DNA of 64,000 nt, taken from contig NC_058522.1 of NCBI RefSeq assembly GCF_904849725.1, forward strand, positions 232,351,084 to 232,415,083. The letters are read 5' to 3'. Of this stretch, positions 35,158 to 47,006 are shown piece after piece. The DNA comes from Hordeum vulgare subsp. vulgare. Taxonomy: Eukaryota > Streptophyta > Magnoliopsida > Poales > Poaceae. Position numbers and translations under genes: made by a program. The notes beneath the pieces are model-generated. The model saw only the letters and a list, made by a program, of their open reading frames with translations, had not been told where the DNA came from and did no database searches. Position 1 is the stretch's first letter, and the number at the start of each line of letters is the position of its first letter.

Positions 35158-35172
35158 TTGGGAGGTACCCAA
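35158..35172 (+). other. Stem-loop after the C1 gene
   Basis: ttggg-aggta-cccaa. C2 has ttggg-aggcaa-cccaa at 59805-59820. The stems are identical while the loops differ. Confidence 0.5.
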
Positions 35173-37837
35173 TAGTTATCTTTATTTTTTATTTTACTTT
35201 ATGTTTGTTTGTGATAATATGATTGTTTCCTCTGTAATGATTGTGTTTTTATGTTTTAAGTAGTGTGTGTGCCAAGTAAATCCTTTGGGAAGATTTCTAT
35301 GATGAGTAGAATTGATACGGTATAAAAATAGAAACTTTGACGTCCAGTGCAGAATTTATGAGATTTTATTGGAACATCTTTTCTAGCTGAATTTCTTACA
35401 AAGTAGTGATATACAAATTCCTCAGGTCTTCCTATTGTTTCAGAATTTTTGGAGTTACATAAGTATAGGTTCATTACAAATTACTATATATTGTTCTATT
35501 TTAATCAGATTTTTTTTTGCTTGCATAGTTTGCTTGTTTTGATGATGCTATGGATTGTATCGGGGCTTATAAGCCATGGAGAAGTTAGAATACAATAACT
35601 TATGCTAAAATAAAATTATAATAAACTTATAACGGTACCTAAAGTATTTGATATGTTTCTTATACTAATGGTTCTCACGAAATTTTGTTGAGTTTTATGT
35701 GATTGAAGTTTTCATGTTTCGGGTATTATCCCGATGGACAAAGGAATGAGGAGGAGAAAAATCCTAAGCTTGGGGATGACCAAGGCACCCCAAGGTAATA
35801 TTATAGGAATAATCAAGCATCTAAGCATGGGTATGCCCCGGAAGGCATTCCCTCTTTCGTCTCACTCCATCGGTATGTCACTTGGAGCTAGATTTTTATT
35901 CATCACATGATATGAGTTTAGCTTGGACCGTTGTTTGCTTTTGTTTAATTTTACTTTTAAGTTTGCCACAATCACCATTTCCTAGAAAATCCTAATTGAG
36001 ATAGATACACCATCATCATAACTTGTTAGAATACTCTATGTGCTTCACTTATAATTTTTAGCTTAGCAGTTGCTCTAGTACCACACTTATATCTTTTTGA
36101 GAACGGTGGTATGTAGATTTTATGGAAATATTATGCTCTTGTTCTTCACTTATATTTGTTCGAGAGTTAAATAAATATTGACGGTAATTTGCATGGGTCG
36201 TAAGACTAGACCAAAATAATAGGTGTTCAATGAATGATAATTAAAACCATCATGTAGCACATATAGACAAATTATGGGTTAATGATATTGATGTGGTGAT
36301 ATGAAAAAGGTGTGGGTGCATTATTATTAATTCAGAGAGGTGTCAATATTAAGATATGTTAACTTCTTGTTCGTCTAAAAATTAAAAGGGCATCGTGATG
36401 ATGTGTGAGCATTTCTATTCCTCGTTGAAATCCTAGTGTTGTTTCGAGTCAGAGTCGCGCGATGGTTAATTCCTCCAACTCTCTCCCTTGGTGCATGAGA
36501 TTAGTACTTTGATTTGTGATAAAACTAATAAAACTTTCCAATAAGTATATGTCTTATTTATGACTAATGTGACACCGTGGACATACCCAATCTCACCTCC
36601 TCGTATTTTCATTATCCATTATCACCTCGAGGATTGGTGCCACTTTCGACGATGCATCCAAATGCCATGACACGACATGCTCTGTTGCACATCAGCCTTC
36701 TTATATCTTCCTCAAAATAGCCACCATATCTACCTATCATGACACTCTCATAGCCATTCTGAGATATATTTCCATGCAAAATCCATTTTCACTTAACATG
36801 ACTAGTTCGTTGATCATCGTAATGCTTTGCACGATCATATAGAGGTGACATAGTATTTGTGGAAAATCCAACATTCACCATATTTTTTATACATGTTATG
36901 CTAGATATTTGCACGTCCTGGTACACTGATAGAGGCATTCATACAGAGTCATACTGTCCTATTAGTTCTCATTTTGAGTTGTCAATAAATAAAAGTGTGG
37001 TGATCATCATTATTAGAGCATTGTTCGAGTGAGGAAACAAAAATGGGGGAGGCCAAATGTGTCGACTAGAAAAAAATTAATGATAGAAAAAAGGAACTTT
37101 GCTACTATCCTTTAACACACTTCTTCCTCAAAGTGGCACCTTGTTCTTCATATAAAGAGTCTCATGTTATACCATTCTTATGCTAGTGGAAATAACTTTT
37201 CATAAAATTTTCTTGTATATTCTGATGATAGGCTTACTCAATGCTTGAGGTCTTCATGAGAAAGCAAGTTGGATGCACACCCCACTTAGCTTCAGTTGAA
37301 CTTTCATACACTTATGACTCTAGTGCATCATTTGCGTGGAAACCCCTACTCATTGCATCAATATCTATCGATGGGCCTCTCCATAGCCCGTTGGTACGCC
37401 TAGTTGATGTGAGATTATCTTCTCCACTTAGTACCCCTTAGATACCTACCACCATATTCTATTCCACCTATATGCTATGTCCAATGGTTCACACTCATGT
37501 ATTGCGTGAAGTATAAAAAGTTGATGCATATTGAAAAGGTACGATCCAATTGCTTAAATTGGGCACCATGGTGCTTGACATTTGTAATAATGTGGTAAAG
37601 ATGGAGCAATGCCTTGCTAATATAATAACATGACTTGAGGTGAAATAATCTTTGAGGATCATATACTTTGAACGATTAATGATTTTTTGCATATACTTAT
37701 AGGCATTGATATCTTAATATTTGTTCATTCATTGTTTCTCAATGAGCATTCATGCATAAGGTTATATAATGGGTAGCATGTCACATCAAAAAATTTGTTT
37801 TTATCATTTACCTACTCGAGGACGAGCAGGAATTATG
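35173..37837 (+). other. Non-coding 3' internal region of C1
   Basis: AT-rich, no recognised coding. It aligns along its length with 59824-61690 of C2. For example, both have the block agcttggggatg..caaggcaccccaaggtaatatt (near 35766 and 60402). Confidence 0.65.
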
Positions 37838-37849
37838 GTTGGGGATGCT
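37838..37849 (+). other. Polypurine tract of C1
   Basis: ggttggggatgct directly before the LTR. Upstream is ctactcgaggacgagcagg, a block usual at this place in Triticeae Athila-type elements. Confidence 0.7.
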
Positions 37850-39140
37850 TGATACTTCTCCACCGTATGTATAATTTTTTATTGTTCCATGCTAATCTAT
37901 TATCATTCTAGGATATTTTTTGGGTATGTATACCAATTCATATTATTTTGAGCACTAAGCTATTGACCCGGTGCCTAGTGCTACTTGTTGTTTTCTGCAT
38001 GTTTTTCACTTTTCTTGTTTTCAATACCAAAGGAAGGCCAATTGACGTGAAACTTTTTGGAGATTTTTTTGGACCAAATGAAGACTAACGAGCATCAGAA
38101 GAAGGGTGGAGGCCACCCGAGGGCCCCACCCTATATGGCAATCTCTCTGTATCTCTCTCTCTTGATCTTGATCTTCAATACAATGATCATCACATCTTCG
38201 CTTTGATCCATATGATGTAATCCTTTTGTGCAGTGCGTTTGTTGGGGTTAGATGAATTATTGGTTTATGTTCACATTATTCATGATAAATATTTGAATCT
38301 TATATAAATAAAAATATGATTCTTATGTGCATGATTATGATAACTTCGTAATTCTCTCCGATCTATTGAAATAGTTCAGCCAACTAGAATGAAATTTCAT
38401 TGGTGAGAGAGGAGCGTTGTAGTAGGTTCAACCTGGCGAATTTCTATATCCCTGTGATAGAAGGGGACAAGACGCATCTTTCTGTTACTGCTACTAAGGA
38501 TAGCACGATGGGTTTTATTCACATTGCTTGAGTTTACTTTGACTACATCATGTCATCGTTATCCATGCATTACTCTCTTTTACTTAATACTCTAGATGCA
38601 TGCTAGATAGCAATCGATAAGTGGAGTAATAGTAATACGTGTTGGCAGGAGTTAGAATATTTTTTTATGAATGTGATGCCTATATACACATGATCATTGT
38701 CCTGAATATCTCATAACTACTCAGTTTTCTGTCAACTGCCCAACAGTAATTTGTTTACCCACCGTATGTTGTTTTTCCTGAGAGATACCATTAGGGAAAA
38801 CTATGTCCCCTGGGTCTATTCACCATATATTTACAAAACCTTCAGTACCTTGCTTCCATTCACTTGTTTTTATTTTATTTTGAATTTTACAATCATCTAC
38901 AATTATGTACATATCTCACTTGCTTGCAAATAACGAGACCAAGGGCATTGACAACCCTCTTGCCTACGTCGAGTGCAAGTTGTTTGTTCTTTTTTCATGG
39001 AGCCGCTGAAGACGATTATGGTTGAGATTCATGTTGGTTCGATAAATATTGGTCTCATAACGGTGGGAAATACTTACCCACATTGTGCAACAATAACCCG
39101 TTCCTCTTCATGGAAAACCCAATGCAGATCACAAGTATCA
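37850..39140 (+). repeat. 3' LTR of C1 (1,291 bp, U3 deletion)
   Basis: Starts tgatacttctccaccg and ends cacaagtatca. Compared with the C2 LTR it lacks about 260 bases around 38125-38165. The lost segment includes the stem-loop right arm and the TATA box, so this LTR probably lost promoter activity. Confidence 0.75.
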
Positions 39141-40555
39141 GCAACCATCGGGGCCTCATCCACGCGTGTGGCCGTGATTTACTTCTCTGTCGCCAGATGC
39201 TCCTTGAGATCCTGGCTATACTGCATGCACCATGTCTTTTGGCAGCGATTATGTGGGGGGGTGGGCAGGTGATTTTGGTGGAAGGTGTCGCACCAATGGT
39301 TGATGGATGTGGAATGGAGAAGGAGGGGGTGGAGGGGGAGGGCGGCGAGCAGCGGGAAGGAACGTCGCTGGTGAGGAGGCAGCGCTGCAACCAAGCACTG
39401 GAGGCTTGAACTTAGGAAAGGAAGGGTAAGAAGGGAAAAATGTGCCTTTTGGTTGGTATGAGGGGAGGGGGAGGTAGATATTTGTGCAACAACCTTCGTT
39501 CGCTGCGGTGAAAAACTAGCGCGAAGTCACATTGGATGCAGTCCCTTCACCATAACTGTGTGCGATATCCAGCAACACAAACGAATCCTATAGTTTATCC
39601 CGTGTGTGATGGGACTAAACATGGAAAATTTTGTCTCCAAGCTTCCGTCATAAGATATCAGATACTACATTGCACACGGTACTTGCATTTCATTTTCATT
39701 TGGTAGAGAAAATGGGGATATGGCGGCAAATTTCGGTTCAAATTTCCCTCGTTAGCTTTGTCATGGACGTCACTGCTTAATTTAACAACACTTGCCAATT
39801 TGAGGACTAGCAGGAAGGATCGTCGCCAGTGAGGAGGCGGCGCTGCAACCAAGAAGTGGAGGTTTGAACTTAGGAAAGGAAGGGGAAGCAAGGGGAAATG
39901 TGGCTTTTGGTTGGTATGAGGGGCGGGGGAGGTAGATATTTGTGCGGCAGCCTTCGTTCAGTGCGGCGAAAAACTAGCGCTCAGTCACATCGGACGCAGT
40001 CCCTTTACCATAATTGTGTGCGATATCCAACAACACAAACTAATCCTATAGTTTATCGTGTGTGTGATGGGACTGAACATGGAAATTTTGGTCTCCAAGC
40101 TTCCGATGTAAGATATTGGATACTACATTGCACACGGTATTTGCATTTCATTTTCAATTGGAAGAGAAAATGGGGATACAACGGAAAATTTTGGTTCCAA
40201 TTCCCTCGTTATCTTGGTCATTGACGTCACTTCTTAATTTAACAACACTTGCAAATTTGAGTACTACACAGAAGAGTCTACAGGCTACAACATTGCCCGC
40301 AAAGTAAAATGGTCTCATGCGTCACCGTGGTAAACTCACCGGTGGTGGACTGTAGCCGACGAAGCTTGTGGCCTAAGCCATGCATGTATGAGGATTGGCC
40401 CAAGCTATTTTGTACCGCATCACACAGGATTCGTGATCATGAACTGTTTGCGGAAGACTTGATTCTCAAAATGTTTGTAAAACAAAAAATGTTGTTACTT
40501 CAACAAAGGATGTTGTTTGGATTACAATAAGATTTATCAGCGGTGAACACTCACG
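39141..40555. repeat. Unassigned DNA with a 458 bp tandem duplication
   Basis: Two adjacent copies (39355-39812 and 39813-40271) share ggaaggatcgtcgcc-type starts, ttggttggtatgaggg, tgtgtgcgatatcc and ttgcacacggta-type blocks. Motifs such as gtgtgcgat and gcacacggt recall subterminal repeats of Triticeae CACTA transposons, from memory and unverified. No CACTA terminus or coding frame is visible. Confidence 0.55.
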
Positions 40556-40839
40556 AATAGCAGTGTCGTGCTAAAATATGGAATTTTTTAGGGTTTGTTT
40601 GGCATTTTTAAACATTAATGAGGTGTTCTAGACATTTAATGTGCAAAATTCAAATTTGAACTATTGTCCCTATGTTCGGTCCCTCAAAATGGGTTGAAAA
40701 ATCATATTAGTGTCCTTGGTTTCATCTTGAGGTCACGAGAAAGAAATGGGGATCAATTTCAAACATCCCGTCATCTTGGATCAACCACAATCATTGAGAA
40801 ACATGGTTTTTAAATTAATGTAAATCAAAAATGCGTCCG
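40556..40839. repeat. Tandem array of about 500 bp units, left part
   Basis: Contains the anchor gtcgtgctaaaatatgg at 40565 and the block catttaatgtgcaaaattcaaa. It continues after E at 49098. From this anchor to the E insertion is 275 bases, and from the end of E to the next anchor (49318) is 220, which adds to one repeat unit of 495. Confidence 0.75.
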
Positions 40840-42251
40840 TGATACGTCTGTAATGTATTTACTTTTCCACGTACTTTGCTCTCATTTTGGACTCTAATTT
40901 GCACGATTTGAATGGAACTAACTCGGACTGATGTTGTTTTCAGCAGAACTACATTGTGTTATTTTTGTGTAGAAATAAAAGTTCTCGAAACTGGATGAAA
41001 CTTTTTGTGAATTATATCTGGAATAAATAACGAATTTTGGAGAGAAGAACCACCAGAGTGGGGTTGCATGTGGGCCACAAGGCAACAGGGTGCGGCCAAC
41101 CCCCCGGTCGCGCCCTGATGCCTTGTGGGGCCTACGTAGCTCCCCCGACCATACTTCCAGTCCTATAATTTCCTATTCATTAAGAAAGAATAGGAGAGTA
41201 GATTTAAACGTGTTTTACAAGACGGAGCCACTGCCACCTCCTGTTCTTCCTCACGAGGGCTGATATGGAGTCCGTTTGGGGCTTTGGAGAGGGGGATTCA
41301 TCGTCGTTATCTTCATCAACTCTTCTTCATCAACAATTCCATGATGCTCACCACCGGGTGTGATTAATTCCTTAGTAAGCTCGCTAGATGGTGATGAGGT
41401 TTGGACGACATTGATCATGTAATCGAGTTAAGTTCGATGGGGCTTGATCCCTAGTATCCACTATGTTCTGAGATTGATGTTGCTATGATGTTGCTACGCT
41501 TAACACTTGTCACTAGGGCCCGAGTGCCATGACTTCAGATCTAAACTGATTTTGTTCTCTCAGAATATGAAAAGTATTTGCAGCCTATCATGTAAGTGGT
41601 GTTCACCTATTACGTGTCTTGATCCGCATACCCCAAGGTGACAATAATTGGGATTGTTTCGAGTGATTGACATAGTTTGAGGAGTTCATGTATTCACTAT
41701 GTGTTAATGCTTTGTTCTGGTTATCTATTAAAAGGAGGCCTTAATATCCCTAAGTTTCCAATATGACCTTGCTCCCATGGGAGGGTATGACAAAAGATGG
41801 CATGCAAGTTCTTATCGCAAGCACATATGACTATATACGGAATGCATGCCTACATTATATTGATGAATAGGAGCTAGTTCTATGTCGCTCTAGTGTGTAA
41901 CTATTACATGATTCATGTTATCCATATCTTTCCCTTGCTGATCCATGTGCCTACTCTTTATAAATATTGAATCTTGCTAAGTTAATAGTGCTTTTGTTAC
42001 TATCACACATGTTGCTTAATTGCTAGTGTTACCGTTGTTACCAAAATTGTTGTTATCACTGTTACCGCTACTACTATTATTTGTTGTGCTATTAAATCTT
42101 TTGCTGCACAGAGATATCCCAAGTGCGGTTGAATCAACTCAACTGTCAAGGCCTCTAAATATTCCTTGGATGCCCTTGTGTCGAATCAATAAATTAGGGT
42201 GAAACACTACCCATGAAGACTGTCACGACGGCCTATATTTGTGGGTTATCA
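40840..42251 (+). repeat. 5' LTR of E (1,412 bp)
   Basis: Starts tgatacgtctg and ends tttgtgggttatca. Stem-loop 41071-41132, then tataatttcc at about 41164 as TATA region. Related to the K LTR throughout, for example in gaaataaaagttctcg. Confidence 0.9.
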
Positions 42252-42262
42252 AGACCTTTTTC

Positions 42263-42280
42263 TAGCGCCATTACTGAGGA
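42263..42280 (+). other. Primer binding site of E, decayed
   Basis: tagcgccattactgagga, 11 bases after the LTR. It differs at several positions from tggcgccgttgccgggga, mostly G-to-A and C-to-T changes. Confidence 0.65.
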
Positions 42281-42327
42281 TCATAGCTATATTCATTATG
42301 TTAAGTTGAGGATATCGAATTGCTACT

Positions 42328-45077
42328 ATGAAGAATTTGAATGATACTCGAACTAGGACCATCCCCTCTCGCACGAGACGAGGTAAGGAACTACCATCTA
42401 GCTCTGCTTTTGATTCACCTACTGTTTTGAATCAGCTTGTTACACTACCGCATCTTGCTCGTCCGGATATGTCATATGAACTTGATGATGTTAACTCCGA
42501 AATTAATGATGATACTACTATTATTTTTGATGAAACTAGAACTATGCCACTGAATGAATTACTTGATGCTCGTCTTGCTAAAGCTATAGAAATTGAAATG
42601 TTGAAACCAATGAAGAATTTGAATCACCTGCGGCACCTCACTCTCCTAATAGATATGAATTGCCTTATGTACCCGAAGGTTATGTTATGGATGGGGAAGT
42701 GGCTATGGATTTTCATGCTTGTGAAGATAGGAATGATTTGAAGAAACTACTATCCAAACTAAAATAAAAATCTATGACGGAGAAAATGAAACATGATCCT
42801 AAATTTGCCACTTCTCTTATATTTGTAACTCACAAGGACTATGAATTCTCTGTAGACCCCGAACTGATTCCTATAGTTGAGTCTGATCCTTTCTATGGTT
42901 ATGAAAATGAAATTGTTGCTGAACATCTCATGAAGCTGGATGATATTGCTACTCTATTTACTAATGATGAAACAATATGTTACTATTATATCCTTAAGCT
43001 TTTTTCCTTTCTCGTCAAAGGACGAGGCCAAGGAATGGTTCCTTTCTCTCGCTCATGTTTGTGTGCGTAGTCCCCAGGATATGCTTTATCACTTCTTAGA
43101 AAACTATTTTCCTGCTCATAAGAAACAAGCTATCTTACAAGAAGTATTTAACTTCATGCAATTTAAAGAAGAGAATCTTCCTCAAGCTTGGGGGAGTCTT
43201 CTCCAATTACTTAGAGCTTTGCCTGATCATCCTCTTAAGAAAAATGAAATTCTTGATACATTTTATAATGGGCTAACTGATGCTTCTAGGGACTTCCTAG
43301 ATAGTTTTTCTGGTTGTGTTTCCACGGAAAGAACTGTTGGACAAGCTGAAGAATTATTGAATAACTTACTACAAAATGTCGATGATTGGACTCTTCCCGA
43401 TCCACCTCCGGAACCTATTCAAAAGAACAAAGGTACTTTATTCCTCGGCCCTGAAGATATGCAAGAAGCAAAAAAGATATATGAAAGAGAATGGTATTAA
43501 AACTAAAGATGTTAAGAATTTACCACTTATTAAAGAAATTCATGGACTTTATATCCCGACAGAGGTAGTAGAGGTAAATTCTCTTTGTTACTTTAATGAA
43601 AATGATATACCTTACACTAAGACTCCTAGTCACTGCATGGATGAATTTGATAATTACATTGTTAAGAAAAAGCAGTTTAATAATTATGCCAAAGATCAAT
43701 TAAGTCATAATGCCATGATGATAGACCGCTTAAGTGACTTTATGTTTAGATTTTTCTAACAATGTGAAAGGTCTAGGTAAACATGCTTCTATGGTTGATA
43801 CCCAACTAGACCAAGCTACTAAGTCACAAAATGATTTGCTTGCTAAAATGAATAATAATATGAATGATCATGTTGTTAGAGTAATGACTCGAGGAGGCAG
43901 ATTGACTGAGGAACCTGTTTTTCCCGAGGGTCACCCTAAAAGAATAGAACAGGATTCTGGGAAAATTAATGATGATGCACCTAGTCCTTCTAAGAAGAAA
44001 TAGAAAAAGGAAAATGATAGGACTTTGCATGTTCCTAGTGCACCTCATATTGAGAAACCTGGTCAGAATCATAATGATTTTTCTGTTTCTCATGCTGAGA
44101 CACAATCTGGTAGTGAACATGAACTTAGTGATAATGATAATAGTGATGTTCATGTAGAAGATCCACCAGATAGCAATAAGGGACCTAATAATGATGTGGA
44201 GATAGAACCTGTTGAAAATCTTCATAACCCATATACTAAGAATAAATGTTATGATAAAAGAGACGTTGTTGCTAGAAAGCATGGAAAAGAAAGGGAGCCA
44301 TAGGTTCAAAAACCCAAGTCCTTCCCTCATAAGCCTTCTAAAGGTAAGTACGAGGAATAATTCGAGCGCTTTGCTCAAATGATTAGACTTGTCTTTTTGC
44401 GCACTCGCTTGACTGGCATATTCAAATGCCTTCGTATGCTAAGTATATGAAGGATATTATTTCCAACAAAAGAAAAATACCTCAAACTGAAATTGCTACT
44501 ATGCTTGCTAATTACTCTTTTGGTGGTGGAGTACCTAAGAAGTTGGGAGATCCTCGCATACCCACTATACCTTTCTCTATTAAAAGAAACTATCTTAAAA
44601 CCTCTCTATGTGATTTAGAAGCCGCTGTTAGTGTGATGCATTTCTCTCTTTATAAAGGACTAGATTTGAATAAGCTTACACCCACTAAGATATCTTTGCA
44701 AATGGTTGATAAATCCACTGCTTTACCCATTGGAATTTGCGAGGATGTTCCTCTTCTGGTTGCAAATGTTATTATCTTAAAATACTTTGTTATTCTTGAT
44801 ATTCCCGATGACAACAATATGTCTATCATCATTGGTAGACCCTTTCTAGATACTGCACCGGTTGTTATGGATTGCCACAAAAGCAAGGTTACCTTTCATG
44901 TCAATGGCCAACAACATACCGTGCATTTTCCGAAGAAGCAAACTTTGGTTAATAATAATAATGTCACTGAGCCATGTGCCATGGTTATCATTGAAGATTT
45001 TAAAATCTCTCTTCCTAATGCCAAGAGAAGATATTACAATCTTATTGTTGGTGAAAATCCCCATTGAGGTGACCTAG
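42328..45077 (+). pseudogene. gag-protease gene of E, frameshifts and stops
   Basis: Starts MKNLNDTRTR. The gag core includes DYEFSVDPELIPIVESDPF, RSPQDMLYHFLENYFPAHKK and ILDTFYNGLTDASRDFLD. The linker has RVMTRGGRLTEEPVFPEGHP. The protease (44426-45060) has DLEAAVSVMHF where K has DLGAGVSVMP, so the active-site glycine is glutamate here. IIGRPFL follows near its end. Frameshifts lie near 42640, 43010, 43480, 43750 and 45060. Stops include 44001, 44301 and 44358. The ancestral terminal stop is TAG 45075-45077 in gaggtgacctag, the same sequence as in K. No polymerase follows. Confidence 0.85.
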
Positions 45078-45374
45078 CGAGATATGAAAATTCTTCGGTT
45101 TCATTTCAATTGGAAACAATAATTAATAAGACTCGATCAACCATATTAATGGATCCTTTTTGAAAGACATGGGATTGATGAATTGAGTATTCACAACTCT
45201 CTATATCACAAGTTTCTTCTCTATTTTCTTAGTTAAAGAAAAATAAAATGCCAAGATTATCCTGTTTTGTGAGTTTTCCATGCAGTAGAAAAATGACACA
45301 AAAAAGTCTGAGAATGGCACAAAATGTTAGCATGACTTTTTCTGTATTATTTATAAAGATGACATAAAAATTGC

Positions 45375-45510
45375 AGCAGGGAGGTGCACTTGTGGGCCAC
45401 AAGGCAACAGGGTGCGGTAACCCCCCGGACGCACACTAATGCCTTGTGGGGCCCATAGCCCCCCATCCCTTTTCCGTTTAGCCCACTTAATTTCCTACCT
45501 CCACAAATAA
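45375..45510 (+). promoter_or_regulatory. Internal U3-like module of E
   Basis: The stem-loop 45391-45454 (gtgggccacaaggca ... tgccttgtggggccc) is nearly identical to the LTR stem-loops of E at 41071-41132 and 47235-47299. The following cttaatttcctacc corresponds to the LTR tataatttcctatt, with the TATA lost. It lies 300 bases after the protease stop and 400 bases before the ORF1-like gene, exactly as in K. Confidence 0.65.
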
Positions 45511-45856
45511 ATTATCCCGCTCCCTCCCTCGTGTGTTCTTCCTTCACAAACTGAAATTATCAATCTCTTTGCTCAGAACTCCATTTTCAAAACTATTTTG
45601 AGGAATTGCTCCTTGGTATGTGACTCCTCCAGTCCACCAATTTGTTTTTTCTTTAGTGGTCTATATTTTGCATGCTATGCTGCACTTGTTGCTACTAAAA
45701 ATGAGCTTGCATGTTAAATTCTTTAAGCTCCAAGTAGTATGAATGCTTGATATTGCCACCACACACCTATATAAGTAGTTCCTATCAACCTTGCAAGGTT
45801 TTACTAACATAATCTAATGCTCCAAAAATTTCACAAATTTGTGTGTAGTAAAAGGA

Positions 45857-46537
45857 ATGTCCCGAGGAGGAGATCTTCAAGGAAGGATTTTTTGAACCAG
45901 AGCCCTAAGGGGCTAGGAATCGCGACATTAACATTTTCTGCAACACAGAAGCAAGTTTTCATGAAGAATTTGTGCAATTCATAGCAACGCCGAGCTGGCC
46001 AAATTCCTCACACATGATTGTGATCAATACCATCTCCTCACTAATTCTTTCGTTCAAATTTTTTACTTCTCAAGTAGGGCCGATGCTCCCACAATATGCT
46101 TTGATTTCTATGCAATACACTATGAATTGCCTCTACATGATTTTTTTGTAATATGCTTACTTCCCTCTAAGGGTGGAGTGCGTGATCCTAAGCCCGAGGA
46201 ATTCGAGGATTTCCTACTCGCTCTAACTGTGGGAGAAACTAGGGGCATATCAAACGCTAGGGCCACTAATTTCCATTTTCCTTTTGTGCATTATTTCTAT
46301 TTGTTTATAGGAAAATGTATAAATACTATGGAGGAGGGTGGTGGTCTCAGTGCCCCCACTCTTGCTATTTGGTATTGTGCACTTTATGGTGATAACACTT
46401 ACAATCTAGGAGCTATTGTTGTGCACCGCCTAAATAATAACCGGACTAGAGGTAAGGTTCATGGTGGCATTTATGCCACCCACTTGGCAAATCATTTTAA
46501 GGTTGATTTGCACCATACTAATTACATTTTGTGTTGA
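45857..46537 (+). pseudogene. Athila-ORF1-like gene of E, degraded
   Basis: The best preserved part is 46127-46537, with YNLGAIVVHRLNNNRTRG and GGIYATHLANHFKV, matching the K gene block for block. Upstream the same protein is visible in pieces (for example FYAIHYELPLHDF, near 46110) but frames change, and TGA and TAG codons intervene. The start is only a guess from the position of the first ATG after the module. The tail after 46537 is unrecognisable. Function is unknown. Its repeated presence in non-autonomous elements indicates a retained component. Confidence 0.6.
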
Positions 46538-46993
46538 GTCATCGCCCTCTTACTAAAAGAACCAGACCCGAGAGGACTATTATCATTCTTATGCATTGAG
46601 TCTAGGTAATGTTGGATTTGAGAATGAATTGGATCTTTTCTAATCTAAATTATAATGCTTAGTCGTTGCTTAAACCTCAAAGGTGCTCCGCATTTCTGTT
46701 TTGCTGTCTCGGAAAAGGTTAGCAAGATACCATGTCACCATATTATATCATGATTGTTTGAACAAATTGTTGGCATGTGAGATATCTTATTATTGCTTGC
46801 TAGTTGGTTATTTATTGCCATGATTAAATATGATGCTTAATTGTTATCATGGATATGATTACTAATAATTTATGTTGAAAACGTGAACATTAGATAAGCA
46901 TATATACAACAACAAGAACATAAGAGTTTGTAAAAGTTCTCTTTATCACTTTCAGTTTATCAACTGAATTTCTTGAGGACAAGCAATGAGTTA
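46538..46993 (+). other. 3' non-coding internal region of E
   Basis: AT-rich. No coding recognised. Much shorter than the 1.9 kb region of K, so a deletion or a different subfamily is likely. Confidence 0.5.
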
Positions 46994-47006
46994 AGCTTGA
47001 GCGAGT
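46994..47006 (+). other. Polypurine tract of E
   Basis: agcttgagcgagt, a decayed form of agcttgggggagt seen in H and K. Confidence 0.75.

Larger units (their letters stand above)
32649..39140 (+). mobile_element. Element C1: 5'-truncated non-autonomous LTR element, interrupted by a solo LTR
   Basis: A 48-base stub of the 5' LTR (32649-32696), a primer site, one dead gene, 2.7 kb of non-coding DNA, a polypurine tract and a 3' LTR (37850-39140). It is the same family as C2. The leader, the block after the gene, the 3' internal DNA and the LTRs align, while the gene differs. The solo LTR at 33635-35151 interrupts it just after the gene. Confidence 0.8.

Noticed and set aside
45515..45540. Stowaway MITE end (ctccctcc)
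   Set aside because: Short pyrimidine-rich similarity only. It is part of the leader after the U3-like module, and no terminal inverted repeat was found.
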